A DNA stretch of 64,000 nucleotides from Forficula auricularia (taxonomy: Eukaryota; Arthropoda; Insecta; Dermaptera; Forficulidae). Position numbers and translations under genes: made by a program. Below the pieces are notes generated by a model. That model was not told the DNA's origin. It searched no databases and was given only the letters and a program-made list of their open reading frames with translations. The stretch lies in assembly GCA_024734495.1 (NCBI GenBank), contig JALMQS010000136.1, forward strand, positions 310,001 through 374,000, in the 5' to 3' direction. Positions 43,105-55,174 of the stretch are shown here, piece by piece; within the stretch, counting starts at the first letter, position 1, and the number at the start of each line of letters is the position of its first letter.

Positions 43105-43860
43105 ATTTGAAACATTTGGCACGTTCTGATGTGGCCATCCACTTGACTTTACCATACAACCTCACCTCTCACTTATATTTAATATTTAATAAAATTATTT
43201 ATAATCATGTAGGGGGGGTTAGTATTTGCATTTTTAGATTACTGTGAGCCCACTGTATGTATACAAAATTTGGTTGAGTTTGGAACAAAGAGTCTATATT
43301 TTCATTTTTTGACCCCCCCCCCCTCTCATTGTGGGCGGTTAGTTTTTCCATTTTTAGACTTCTGGGGTCCCATTGATTATGTATACAAAATTTGGTTGAG
43401 TTTGGAACAAGAGCCAATATTTTCATTTTTTGACCCTCCCCCTCCCCCACCAATTTTGGGCGGTTGGTTTTTGCATTTTTAGACTTCTGGGGTCGCACTG
43501 ATTATGTATACAAAATTTGGTTGAGTTTCGAACAAGAGCCTATATTTTCATTTTTTGACCCCCCCCCCCTCCCTCACCAATTTTGGGCGGTTGGTTTTTG
43601 CATTTTTAGACTTCTGGGGACGCACTGATTATGTATACAAAATTTGGTTGAGTTTGCTCAAATAGCTTAGATTTTTAATTTTTAACCCCCCCTCCACCCC
43701 TCTTAATTTTGGGTATATATGCACCAAAATCTAATCAGCTCTTAATCTCAAGGAACCAAAACTATGTGTGAAATTTGGTTTCGATATTCACACTAGTTTT
43801 GAGCTAGCTCGTCCACAAAAATTTGGTAATACACAGACTAACTAACTAACAGACAATTAA
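43105..43860 (-). mobile_element. TTTACCATACA repeat with 4 minisatellite units
   Basis: Starts (on +) GTTCTGATGTGGCCATCCAC, TTGACTTTACCATACAACC. The minisatellite unit with TATACAAAATTTGGTTGAG occurs at about 43259, 43381, 43505 and 43629 (122-124 bp spacing), each with a C-run in a TTTTTGACCCCCC block. The far end is truncated after CTAACTAACAGACA. Confidence 0.8.
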
Positions 43861-43960
43861 CGTTTTTTTTTATTATTATTAAAATTATTAATTACAATCT
43901 TTAAAGGTGTTCGTTTATATATCATTGTCTGTGTCCTCATCAAAAGAGCCGCAAAGCCCC

Positions 43961-44715
43961 CCTACTGGATGCCAGGTACTATAGTCACCCAATAGTGTCC
44001 ATTGGTTAATAAAGTTAGATGGTCTAAATAAATTACCAACTTCTCATGAACCTTTTTGGTCTCTAAACCGGGATATATTCCATCTACATCCATTAAAACT
44101 TTTTTCTCGCTATCGCTCAATTCAAATATTTCAAATTCACCTGGACCTTTAGGAATCACTTCAATCAAAAGTAAATATGAATAAATTTTCAAACTAATAA
44201 GACTTTTTTCTGGGTCCACCTGTTTTACCCAGACCGTATATTGGGGCCTTTCATTTAAATATTAAATTTATTATTTCTAAATTGCAGTGGGTTTTCATGA
44301 TTGCAAGCGAGTCTGCGAGCAAGCTTCAGCTAATTTCGCTTCCACTCTGAGTATCTATTTCATTTCCTCTAACTCATAAGAGTCTAGCACACTTCGTCTT
44401 TTTAGCCCTTCTTTCCTGTGCAAACTTGTTTAGCATAGGCAGTGCGCTATAAGCTAATCTGTTTACACAGGTAGAGTACGTGCTAGGCATTTAGAGATAA
44501 GATTTCTAATATTAACTTGAAATAGTTTTAATATTAATTTATTGTATTGAATAGGCTCTTTGCATATGGCCTATAATTCTAATTCATGTTTAGCACTGTT
44601 AGTTCTAAATCTTTCGATTGTAATTTCCGCAGCCATTCTGTCGGGCGCTTGAGTAATTCTAGCAGCATCTACAATACTTTTCACAGATAGCATTATCACT
44701 CTCAGCGAGAGTTGT
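43961..44715 (-). pseudogene. Unrecognised decayed coding region
   Basis: The - strand shows protein-like frames in series: about 44698-44580 (MLSVKSIVDAARITQAPDRM, AAEITIERFRTNSAKHELEL), about 44400-44290 (RRSVLDSYELEEMK-stop-ILRVEAKLAEACSQTRLQ) and 44262-43961 (RPQYTVWVKQVDPEKSLISL, IFELSDSEKKVLMDVDGIYP, TNGHYWVTIVPGIQ, stop). Residue use is more protein-like than chance frames nearby. The family is unknown to me; it may be a retroposed pseudogene or an unusual transposon gene. Confidence 0.35.
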
Positions 44716-45375
44716 TTTCTGGTAATTCTTATTATTAAATTATTTATATAAATAAATTTAAAAAAAAAAGAAATATTTTAAATGAAACGGTTTTCTTTGA
44801 ATTTCTAATATCTAGGCCACTAGGGAAGATTTCGCTATTTAGATAAAAATTAAATTAATAAAATTTAATATATTATTTTTAATTCATGTTATTTTATAAG
44901 TAGTTGATTTCAAACATCTCGTTAACATGCTATATGGTTTAATTTTTGGATCAGTATTACAATCTTTTGTGTTACATTGGTATTTCAACGACCCCAATCC
45001 AACCTACTAACCCTTTAGTTAAAAAATGATCTTATCTAAAAATATTAATAAAAATAAATAAATATTTTATTAAAGACTATAAAATTTTTTGCAAGAAAAA
45101 ATTAACACAAAAGATGTATATGTTGCAGTAAAAATCCGTTTTTTAGTAAGAACGGGTTCTTATTAGTTAAAACGCGTTTCACTGAATACCTTTGTGGCAA
45201 CTAGAATTTACTGATGTTGGTTGAATTTTGTTCAAGTGTCTAGAATCTTCATTTGTGACCTTCTGCCTCATCTTGGGTGTTTATTTTCAAAAAATTTTAG
45301 GGCCAAAAATTGTAGAAATACTGGGCCAATGACTGTAGTAGTGGGGCCAATAGATAGGTTTTGGAGAGATTTTTT
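44716..45375. other. Intergenic or intron, nothing recognised
   Basis: AT-rich; no ends or frames. Confidence 0.35.
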
Positions 45376-45379
45376 GAAC

Positions 45380-46085
45380 TTTGTGTCTTTTTTAAAATAA
45401 GCTGATGTGTTCTGATGTGGCCATCCACTTGACTTTACCACACAACCTGGCCCCTAAAATTATTTATAATCATGTAGGGGGGTGGTTAGTTTTTGCATTT
45501 TTATACTTCTGGCGTCCCACTGATTATGTATACAAAATTTGGTTGAGTTTGGTAAATGGCCAAGATTTTCATTTTTTGACCCTACGCCCCCCCATTTTGG
45601 GCGGTTAGTTTTTGCATTTTTATACTTCTGGGGTCTCACTGATTATGTATTCAAAATTTGTTTGAGTTTGCTCAAATAACCTAGATTTTAAATTTTTAAC
45701 CCCCACTCCACCCGCCTTAATTTTGGGTCGATATGCACCAAAATCTAATCAGCTCCTAATCTCAATGGACTAAAACTACGTGTATAATTTGGTTTCGATA
45801 TTCAAACTGGTTTTTGAGCTAGCTCGTCCACAAAAATTTGGTAACGCACAGACTAACTAACAGACATTTTGACAAAATAATTTTTATCTCGAAAAATATA
45901 ATTGTTTCGATGTTTACTTATTAAGGCTTTTTTGTTGAGCGAAATGCCATGGTTTAGCTCAATTTTTTTAATCAAAATAGTTTCAGCCATTTTTGAGACA
46001 TTTCGAAAAAAAGAAGGAAAAAAACACTTTTTTCATGCACGATTACAATATTTAACCATGCCACCATGTATGGTAAAGTAAAAAT
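45380..46085 (-). mobile_element. TTTACCATACA repeat, both ends present
   Basis: AAATAAGCTGATGTGTTCTG, GACTTTACCACACAACCTGG at the left; TGTATGGTAAAGTAAAAAT at the right. Two minisatellite units (CACTGATTATGTATACAAAA) lie between. Same orientation as 43105 and 51403. Confidence 0.8.
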
Positions 46086-46624
46086 GGTTCCAGAATTTTT
46101 AAGTTGATTGTCTTTCGGGGCTTTCAGTAATTGAGTTAAAACAAGGTAAATTTGCTTAGGGGGGCCAATAGTTATGGACTTTAACCTAGATTGGATTTGA
46201 ATTATCTAATTCTAGTAAAGATAGTACTATATACTATTTATGGGCTCTTCTCAACAATCCTTATTAGATACATGGATCACCTTGTCCCATGAAGGGCGAG
46301 ATATTTAACCCTTGAAATTATTCCTCCTTCCACCTTGCTCCCTTGAACATGGCTCGAATAAATATGACCCATTGGCCGAGTTCCCAAGGGATTATAGAGA
46401 CCAACCGATATTTCTCATTGCTCTTCATTCCATTGTCACACCCTCACCCACTTTGGTCGAGTCGAGATCTCTTCGAAAATTGTTCCCTATGGGGTCGTTG
46501 CTTAATTAAATCACACATTTTTTTTCGTGATTTCAAAACTAGGACCTCCTGGGAGGAGGGAGAATCATTTAAAACAAAAAATACAAAAAACTTAAATTCA
46601 ACTAAAATACTCAAATTATAAAAA
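46086..46624 (+). other. Open frames of unknown nature
   Basis: The + frame 46312-46509 (KYDPLAEFPRDYRDQPIFLI, ALHSIVTPSPTLVESRSL) is slightly GC-richer than its surroundings. No family recognised, no splice evidence. Confidence 0.3.
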
Positions 46625-47010
46625 AAAAAATAAAACTGACTTCAAAAAAATTAAATCTAACAAATTAAATAATAAAAACTCAAAAATCAAATTAAATGTA
46701 CTAAAAGGTATAAAATAATTATCTAATTTCTTTACAACTAAACGAAGAAATATTAACATGAAATCACTTTTTGAAGTCGGTGCCAAACATATACATTTTA
46801 TGAATCGACTTCGACGGATCTTACTTAGAACGTTTGGCGGGTAAGCTCGCTTACCTATATAGTTTGTTTAGAACCGACTTCAAAAAGTGATTTCATGCTA
46901 ATATTTCGACCTTTAGTTGTAACTAAATTAGATAATTATTTTATACTTTCTAGTGCATTTTATTTGATTTTTGAGTTCTTCCCATTTTTTTCTTGCATTT
47001 AATTTTTACT
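46625..47010. mobile_element. AACCGACTTC inverted pair, second copy
   Basis: AAACTGACTTCAAAAAAATT at the left; GAAATCACTTTTTGAAGTCG on both arms; centre TTGGCGGGTAAGCTCGCTTA. Same as 35690-36010. Confidence 0.75.
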
Positions 47011-47460
47011 TTATCCAATGCAAAGCATGGGTAAAGTATTGTAATCGCTCTCGGGTCAAGCGTGGCTTCAAAGGGTCCTCAGGTAAAGACTACGGAACCC
47101 ATGGACTCAATTAAAGTCACAAATTGTAGTATTCAATTAGGTTGAATATTAGCACGTGACAGTTTTGCCAAAAATTACATGGGGGTCTCGTCGAGAGGCC
47201 AAAAAGTGCGATTTTTTCATTTAGTGCGTGCGGATGGATGTATGTATGTTATCGCTTTTTTGGCCCACGATTTTTTCCACCCCGTTGCACCGATTGAAAT
47301 GAAATTGAAAACCTACCATTATTTTAACAAAATGAAGCGCTGATTAGTTTTGGGTACATATCGGCCCACAAACATTAGTACTTTATTTCAGTACTTTTAG
47401 TTTTTTCTAAATATCTTGAAAATGACTTAACCAATTTTGATGAAATTTAATATCCTAATT
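47010..47460 (+). repeat. Repeat shared with 39866-40930
   Basis: GGTAAAGTATTGTAATCGCT, GACTACGGAACCCATGG, AAAAAGTGCGATTTTTTCAT and AAAATGAAGCGCTGATTAGT in the same order as at 39866 and 40690, here without the inserted sequence. Confidence 0.75.
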
Positions 47461-47714
47461 AAGTACCTTGGGGACCACAAAAAAGGTTAAATAAAGTTTT
47501 TAGTAAAATTATATTTTAAAGTACTTTACTCTAGAGTAAGATGGTACTTTTTAATTTTTTAAATTCTTTAAAATTTATTCATTTGAAAGTTTTAATATAG
47601 CTCATTTAGCCTTGCTTAAGTAAGAATGGATAGGCTTCTCTCTGTGAAATGCTAAAAATTTGGGAGGAATTTTTATGAGTAACCATAGCAACTGCGTTGT
47701 TTTCTTATCCGTTA

Positions 47715-49290
47715 CCTTTGCTGAAGACAGAGAAATCGATTTTAAACCAAAAATAGCGATTGATTCTCATCTAGTACTTGAGGAATAATCATTCTATATT
47801 GGATTTTTGACGTTTCGGTTTTTATTAGTAACCATTGCTGAAGACATAGAGAAATCGATTTTAAACCAAAAATAGCGATTGATTCTCATCTAGTACTTGA
47901 GGAATAATCATTCTATATTGGATTTTTGACGTTTCGGTTTTTATTAGTAACCATTGCTGAAGACATAGAGAAATCGATTTTAAACCAAAAATAGCGATTG
48001 ATTCTCATCTAGTTCTTGAGGAATAATCATTCTATATTGGATTTTTGACGTTTCGGTTTTTTATTAGTAACCATTGCTGAAGACATAGAGAAATCGATTT
48101 TAAACCAAAAATAGCGATTGATTCTCATCTAGTACTTGAGGAATAATCATTCTATATTGGATTTTTGACGTTTCGGTTTTTATTAGTAACCATTGCTGAA
48201 GACATAGAGAAATCGATTTTAAACCAAAAATAGCGATTGATTCTCATCTAGTACTTGAGGAATAATCATTCTATATTGGATTTTTGACGTTTCGGTTTTT
48301 ATTAGTAACCATTGCTGAAGACATAGAGAAATCGACTTTAAACCAAAAATAGCGATTGATTCTCATCTAGTACTTGAGGAATAATCATTCTATATTGGAT
48401 TTTTGACGTTTCGGTTTTTATTAGTAACCATTGCTGAAGACATAGAGGAATCGACTTTAAAATCAAAAATAGCGATTGATTCTCATCTAATACTTGAGGA
48501 ATAATCCATTCTATATTGGATTTTTGACGTTTCGGTTTTTATTAGTAACCATTGCTGAAGACATAGAGAAATCGACTTTAAACCAAAAATAGCGATTGAT
48601 TCTCATCTAGTACTTGAGGAATAATCATTCTATATTGGATTTTTGACGTTTCGGTTTTTATTAGTAACCATTGCTGAAGACATAGAGAAATCGACTTTAA
48701 ACCAAAAATAGCGATTGATTCTCATCTAGTACTTGAGGAATAATCATTCTATATTGGATTTTTGACGTTTCGGTTTTTATTAGTAACCATTGCTGAAGAC
48801 ATGGAGGAATCGACTTAAAATAAAAAATAGCGATTGATTCTCATCTAATACTTGAGAAATATCCATTCTATATTGGATTTTTGACGTTTCGGTTTATTAG
48901 TAACCATTCCTGAAGACATAGAGAAATCAACTTTAAACCAAAAATAGCGATTGATTCTCATCTAGTACTTGAGGAATAATCATTCTATATTGGATTTTTG
49001 ACGTTTCGGTTTTTATTGGTAACCATTGCTGAAGACATAGAGGAATCGACTTAAAATCAAAAATAGCGATTGATTCTCATCTAATACTTGAGGAATAACA
49101 ATTCTACATTAGGTTTTTGACGTTTCGATTATTATTGGTAACCATTGCTGAAGACATGGAGGAATCGACTTAAAATCAAAAATAACGATCGATTCTTATC
49201 TAATACTAGAGGAATAACCTTATTGAATTCCATTTTTGATGTTTTGACTATTAATGAAACCTCTACTGAAAATGTAGAAGAATCGACTTA
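47715..49290. repeat. Tandem array, ~119-bp unit, about 13 copies
   Basis: TAGTAACCATTGCTGAAGAC starts at 47826, 47945, 48065, 48184, 48303, 48422, 48543, 48662, 48781, 48898, 49017 (as TGGTAACC) and 49136; partial or diverged units lie at both ends (about 47715 and 49254). Spacing 117-121. Central units are nearly identical and edge units are diverged, as expected for unequal exchange. On - each unit contains AATGGTTACTAATAAAAACC followed by GAAACGTC, the stem II and 3' core of the hammerhead-like motif, but the CUGANGA part reads CAGCAA. Confidence 0.93.
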
Positions 49291-49334
49291 AAATCAAAAA
49301 GACTAAATTCTTTTATGGCAAACAACTCAAGCTT

Positions 49335-49420
49335 GAAATGAAATAAAACTCAAAGAGTTTGTATAAACCTCTTTGAGTTTTATTTCATTCACTGTGAAAC
49401 TACACACCCTTTACTCTATT
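49335..49420. repeat. Short foldback remnant, same family as 17530
   Basis: AATGAAATAAAACTCAAAGA, then TCTTTGAGTTTTATTTCATT and CACTGTGAAACTACACACCC. The hammerhead centre is deleted. Confidence 0.75.
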
Positions 49421-49514
49421 AACTAATAAGAATATTGTATCAAAATTTTGTTGCGATTGGAAATTTTTAGTTTTCGATCACGTATTTCAAATCCTAGACC
49501 ACTGTGCGTCGGCT

Positions 49515-49580
49515 TTGAATAAAAAGATAGATATAATTTTCTCTCTATTTTGAACCTTGGACTGCCTCATCAAAATCCAT
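49515..49580 (+). repeat. Solo arm of foldback family at 10295
   Basis: TAAAAAGATAGATATAATTT and GGACTGCCTCATCAAAATCC match the right arm of 10295-10668. Confidence 0.6.
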
Positions 49581-49929
49581 TCAATTCACTTAGAAGTTCA
49601 TCTTCAAAAACTTCAATCGTACTAAAAAATATTTTTACATTTTTTTTAATAGTGGACTACTTTCCTGAAATTTCACCTGTACATATTCCAAGATGTATGA
49701 TACTAATGTATTTTGAGAGGCGCACTGATACTTAGGGTATTAAATAATGAAAAAAAAAATGGAAAAGTGTGAAAACTATTTCAAAACTGCTGTCCCAAAT
49801 AATAAAGAATTGGTAATTTTTTTTGTCCTTTTAAGCTAGAAAGTTGGTTCTTGAAACAGGGGCGCTGCTTATTAGTACAAATATTACCTCAAAGTGGTCC
49901 TTATTTTGGATTTTTTCGAATTTTTTCCC

Positions 49930-50640
49930 ACGATAGTCCTAAATTAATTCCAAATGTATAAAAAGAAATTCCTGCCAAGTTATAGCTCTTAATATAAATA
50001 ATAACCTGGCCACCACATGACAAAGACGACTCTATACATTTTTAAACTAGATTAAATTTGCTACAATTTAAGTAAAGTTTCATTCTAATTGGATGATGAT
50101 AACATGCGGTTGAAGTTTAGAAAAAATGCAATTTTTTGCAAGAAATTGCAGTTTTTCCTTCATAAAATGAAAACCACTCATTCTAGAATCTTAATTTCTA
50201 TCTCAATGTCTAGGAAATTTCGATAACTTGAACGTTTACTTGGACCACTTTTTGTTAAAATTCTTAGATTTATAGATATCCAGCATTTTCCATGACAAGA
50301 AATAATCCATTGTTTCAAAAAATCGCAGTTTTTCCTTCATGAAATATAAACCACTCATCTTAGAAACTGGATTCCTATCTCATTCTCTAGTAAATTTTGT
50401 TGCCTTGAAGGTTTACTTGAACCACTTTTTTGATAAATCTAAGAGATTTATCAAAAAACTGGCCCAAGTAAACATTCTAGGCAAACAAAATTTACTAGAA
50501 AAATGAGATAGGAATCCAGTTTCTAAGATGAGTGGTTTTTATTTTATGAAAGAAAACTCTGAGTTTTTGCAAAAAATTGCATTTTTTAAAAACTTCAACC
50601 TCATGTTACCACTATCCTATTAGAACGAGGTTTCTTTTTC
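49930..50640. repeat. Palindromic repeat with ~180-bp internal unit
   Basis: Units with TTGAACGTTTACTTGGACCA, GGAAATTTCGATAACTTG and AAAACCACTCATTCTAGAA repeat at about 50080-50290 and 50320-50440, then invert at about 50445. Related copies lie at 53280-53960 and 55860-56270. Confidence 0.7.
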
Positions 50641-50984
50641 CATGACCAAATATTGATTATTTTTTTATTTTTCCTTTGAATTGCTTGAAAGTTGGATTGC
50701 TCGATCTGAACTTCTTCGTCATCTGTGCTGGACTGAGCACTCAGTTCAGTATCTGAATTTCCCCTCTCTCTCTGAGATATGCTCTTCTTCATCGTTATCA
50801 CTTTCTTCCATAAAATCGTGATCATTCTCATCGTCTGTATTACACATAATTGCTTTTAATACATCTTCAACGTCCAAAGGATTGCTCAAATTAAAATTTT
50901 TTTGTCTGTCATAGTCGCTGAAAAATAAATAAATAGGAATATTACCAAAAAGGTTCCCGTATCTGACACATACAAAAATTCTAT

Positions 50985-52543
50985 TTAAGGTAGTTGTTTC
51001 GCGACAATACTAGCAAAAAGTTAATGCGAGAGTATATAGAACAGACAATAATTCATAAGCCTGAAACTTTTTGCTGTTTTATGTACGACTATTAGCCAAT
51101 CCCGTGCTCGTTTGACAAATCTGGCAACACTTTCCGAGTGTGTATATATTTTATCATATAAATGTCAGATAAAACACATTATAAAGGGAGATTTATAAAA
51201 CAAAAAGTTCTTAATAAGCGATTGAAAGCTGTTGCGAGAATGGCTGAAGCGAAAAAAACGTCAAAAAAATTACTAAAGTTAACCTGCTTTTTAAGCTTAA
51301 ATAAATGCGTTGTTGCCCGCTCGTTTTTAATGTAAATTTTTCATTATTTATTCATTATTCTATCAGAAACTGTGTTGCAAGTATGAATTAAAATTTTCTT
51401 AAATAAGCTGACGTGTTCTGATGTGGCCATCCACTTGACTTTATCATACAACCTGGCCCCTCACTTGTATTTAATATTTATATTAAATTATTTATAATCA
51501 TGTAGAGGAGGGAGTTTTTGCATTTTTAGATTACTCTGGGCCCACTGATTATGTATACAAAATTTGGATGAGTTTGCTCAAACGGCCTAGATTTTTAATT
51601 TTTAACCCCCCTCCACCCCCCTTAATTTTGGGTCGATATGAACCAAAAATCTAATCAGCTCTTAATCTCAATGGACCAAAACTACGTGTGAAATTTGGTT
51701 TCGATTTTCAAACTAGTTTTTGAGCTAGTTCGTCCACAAAAATTTGGTAAAGCACAGTTTGGTACAAGGGCCTAGATTTTCATTTTTTGTCCCTACACCC
51801 TCTTCCCCCATTTTGGGCGGTTGGTTTTTGCATTTTTAGACTCTGGGGTCCCACTGATTATGTATACAAAATTTGGTTGAGTTTGGTAAATTGCCAAGAT
51901 TTTCATTTTTTGACCCCCCCCCCCCCCGCTTTGGGCGGTTGGTTTTTGCATTTTTAGACTTCTGGGGGTCCATGGATTATGTATACAAAATTTGGTTGAG
52001 TTTGGTACAAGAGCCTATATTTTCATTTTTTGACCCTTCACCTTTTTTGTAGACCCAAAGGCCATGGTTTTGCTCTATTTTTTTAATCAAAATAGTCGTT
52101 CAAAATCATCGTTATTAATAAATAAAATTTATAATGCTCTAGCAGAAGACACACTCTTTTATTGTCTCCTTCAAAATAGTTTAAACCGTTTTGAGATATT
52201 TCGAAAAAACAAGGAAAAAAAACACTTTTTTCATGCACGATTATAATACTTGACCATACCCTGTATGATAAATTAAAAATGTATTAGTTATTGTTTTTAA
52301 TGTTGGTTTAATTTTTTATAACAATGGTAAGAAGAGTTTCTTAATTATAATTAAATATGTATGTAAACTTTCCAATATCCCGTATAGTGCAATGTATAAG
52401 AGTCTGAAAAACTCTATCTTTGGAATTTAATATCTCAGGAACTATATTGTTCATAAATTTCGTTTTGCCACCAATCGATGCAGAAGTATTTAAATAATAA
52501 TCTGATCTGAATCCTAAGAAAACCCATATGGTGACGACCTTAA
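50985..52543. mobile_element. TTAAGGTAGTTGTT element split by a TTTACCATACA repeat
   Basis: Left end TTAAGGTAGTTGTTTCGCGA at 50985; right end ACGACCTTAA ending 52543. Continuity is broken between AAAATTTTCTTAAA (about 51402) and TGTATTAGTTATTG (about 52281); the copy at 28970-28995 shows the uninterrupted sequence. Confidence 0.8.
51403..52280 (-). mobile_element. TTTACCATACA repeat nested in another element
   Basis: AAGCTGACGTGTTCTGATGT at the left, ACCATACCCTGTATGATAAA at the right. It contains at least three minisatellite units (51550, 51866, 51980) with C runs. Borders are set by the empty site in the 27614-29256 copy. Confidence 0.85.
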
Positions 52544-52859
52544 TTGCAATATTCGTTCTAATCAAGTGTAAATTCACTTTACATTGTAGTTTAAATTACG
52601 AATGAATTACAAATCTGAGAACAAATTATATAAAATAAAAAGATTTAAAAACTTACATGGATGCGTATTTGTGGAGTACAAAACACGTGTTTCTTGTTCT
52701 TATGTTCACTGTAGAAAGCTTCGGCAAGGACTGAGGTATGGTGGGCTCGAGAAAAGAGGATAAAAAAGAGGGGGCTTCCAAGATCAACTAAGTTTCAAGA
52801 TAAGGAAACAAAAACTTTAGTTGCGTATTTGATAGATACGCGCGCCTATCGGAAGGTTT

Positions 52860-54400
52860 TAATTTATAGCTCAGTAAATAGAGGATCCAAAAAGGGGTTC
52901 AGCTTACATTAATTGCGGGAAAAGATATTTTTTTCTAGGGTCGTTTGGTATGGTGTGTTTATGCGAAATCTAAGTTTGCGACCTCGAAAGTGTGAGGGAC
53001 AACTTTTGGTGGCCGAAAAACCTCGATATTTTCGAACTTTTTCCAGTTTTTAGCTTATAACTCGAAAATAATTTAACATTTTGTAAATAACCGGTCTATA
53101 GTAAATTAAAGAAGACAAGATTTTGCGTTGATAAAAAAATAAATAAATGCAAAATAGTATTTCGATTTTTAATGGGGGTCCAAAAAAGAGTCCCCGGGAT
53201 CACTTTGGAATATCCCAAAAACTCGCACTTTTTTCGATTTTTCCCATTTCGACCATGAAGGGGCACGTTTCGGACAAAGACTACTCTATTCATTTTTAAA
53301 TTAGATTAAATTTCCTACAATGGAAACAAAGTTTCATCTTAATTGGATAATGGTGACCTGTTCATTAATGAGGTTGAAGTTTTGAAAAACTGCAATTTTT
53401 TCCGAAAAAATCGCAAGTTTTTCCATCATAAAATGAAAACCACTCAACCTAGAAAGTTGATTCCTACTCTCCTTCCTCATTCTCTAGGAAATTTTGTAAG
53501 ATATAACGTTTACTTGGACCACTTTTTTGATAAAATTCTTAGATTTATAGATATTCAGCATTTTTCATGACGCTTTTGAGGATTCGGATCATATCCTGTC
53601 TAGAAAATGTAGGATATCTATAAATCTAAGAGTTTTATCAAAAAAGTGGTCAAATAAACGTTTAAGTAAATAAGAATGAGATAGAAATCAAATTTGTAGG
53701 ATGAGTGGTTTTTATAAACAATGGATCATTTCCTGTCATGGAAAATGCTGGATATCTAAATATCTAAGAGTTTTAACAAAAAAGTGGTCCAAGTAAACGT
53801 TCAAGTCAAATTTCCTAGAGAATGAGATAGAAATCACGTATCTACGATGAGTGGTTTTTATTTTATGAAAGAAAAACTGCGATTTTTTTGCAAAAATTTC
53901 ATTTTTTCAAAACTTCAACCTCATTGCGGCACTGGTTATCATTATTCACTTAAAAGATGAAACTTTATTTCAATTGTAGAATATTTAATCTAATTTAAAA
54001 ATGTATAAAGTGGTCTTTGTCGAAAACGTGCTCCTTTATGGCCAAAATGGGAAAAATTCGAAAAAAGATATTCAAAAGTGATCCTGGGGGCTGTTTTTTG
54101 GATCCCCATTAAAAATTGAACTTCTGGATCAATTTTACATTTCTTTTTTAAACGACGTGAAATATTGTCCTCTTTACTTTACTATAGAACGGTTATTTAC
54201 AAAATATGGACTGTTTTCGAGTTATAAGCAAAAAACTGGAAAATGTCCGAAAATTTCGAGGCTTTTCGGCAACCAAAAGTTGTCTCTCACACTTTCGAGA
54301 TCGCAAACTTAGATTTGGCATACCCACACCATACCAAACGATCCTAAAAAAATATTTTCCAGAAATTAATGTAAGCTGAAACCCTCTATTTACTGGACTA
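52860..54400. repeat. ~1.5-kb imperfect palindrome
   Basis: GGGTCGTTTGGTATGGTGTG (left) mirrors CACACCATACCAAACGATCC (right); AGTGTGAGGGACAACTTTTG mirrors AAAAGTTGTCTCTCACACTT. Centre near 53575. The inner part contains the ~180-bp unit (AAGTAAACGTT, GAGATAGAAATCAA) in both orientations. No coding content. Confidence 0.85.
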
Positions 54401-54469
54401 AAAGAATACATTAGAAATAGAAATTTAGGTAATATAAAATATTTATTTCAATGAATAAAAAATCCCAAA

Positions 54470-54545
54470 AACGAGAAAAACTTAAAACTATTATTATAAA
54501 TAAAAGAGAAAAACTTAAAACTATTACTATAGATAAAAAAGAAGT
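54470..54545. repeat. Short direct repeat, ~36 bp x2
   Basis: AGAGAAAAACTTAAAACTAT occurs at about 54473 and 54507. Confidence 0.75.
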
Positions 54546-54839
54546 TATCTAAACAGTAAAATTTTATTCACATTCTTATTACAGAAATAATAGGTTATCT
54601 TCTTGAATTAATTTACAATTAATTAATTAATTAAATCTTACTTTTATAAAAAAATCTCTTTTTACTGTATAATAATATATTAATCTTAATACTAGACTTT
54701 TTATTAAATATTTATGTTATAAATAGATATAGGTACATAGAAAAAACAGAAAAAGTTTTATTTATAAAATCTTATATTTGGTTCTAAAACAAGAAAGAAT
54801 ATTTAATAATAAGTTTTTTATTTTTTAAAAAAATAAAAA

Positions 54840-55174
54840 TTGGATTTATTTATTTATTTATATGTCAAATATAAAAGTCTCTTTTTTATTATTAAACTTT
54901 ATTTTGTACAAACACCGGCCTCGTTGTGTTCGTGTTTTATAAATTAGATTCTATAAAGGTGTCACTGGAATCCGAGTTTATTTTATTATTTTTTTATTTA
55001 TTTATTTTTTTTTTTTAAAGAACATCAAAAATCACAGATAAAGTGGTTAGCGTTCGACCAAGCAAATTATTTAAATCTATATAGAAGAATTTCAATTTTC
55101 TGCTAAGGTGAAACCTTCGTGGGTAGGTATTCTAAACGCTTTTCGATGTAAGCAATTCAACGGAGAAAGCCAGA
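54840..55174 (-). other. 3' UTR of the - strand gene
   Basis: Follows the TAA at 55175. AATAAA (as TTTATT on +) at about 54899-54904, in ACAAAATAAAGTTT, and a second cluster of TTTATT near 54842-54855. Confidence 0.55.

Noticed and set aside
47715..49290. 119-bp array as a CRISPR
   Set aside because: Whole-unit tandem repeat without alternating unique spacers, in a eukaryotic locus.
47715..49290. 119-bp array units as complete hammerheads
   Set aside because: The CUGANGA segment is absent in every unit read, and flanks do not pair into stem I; only half the motif is kept.
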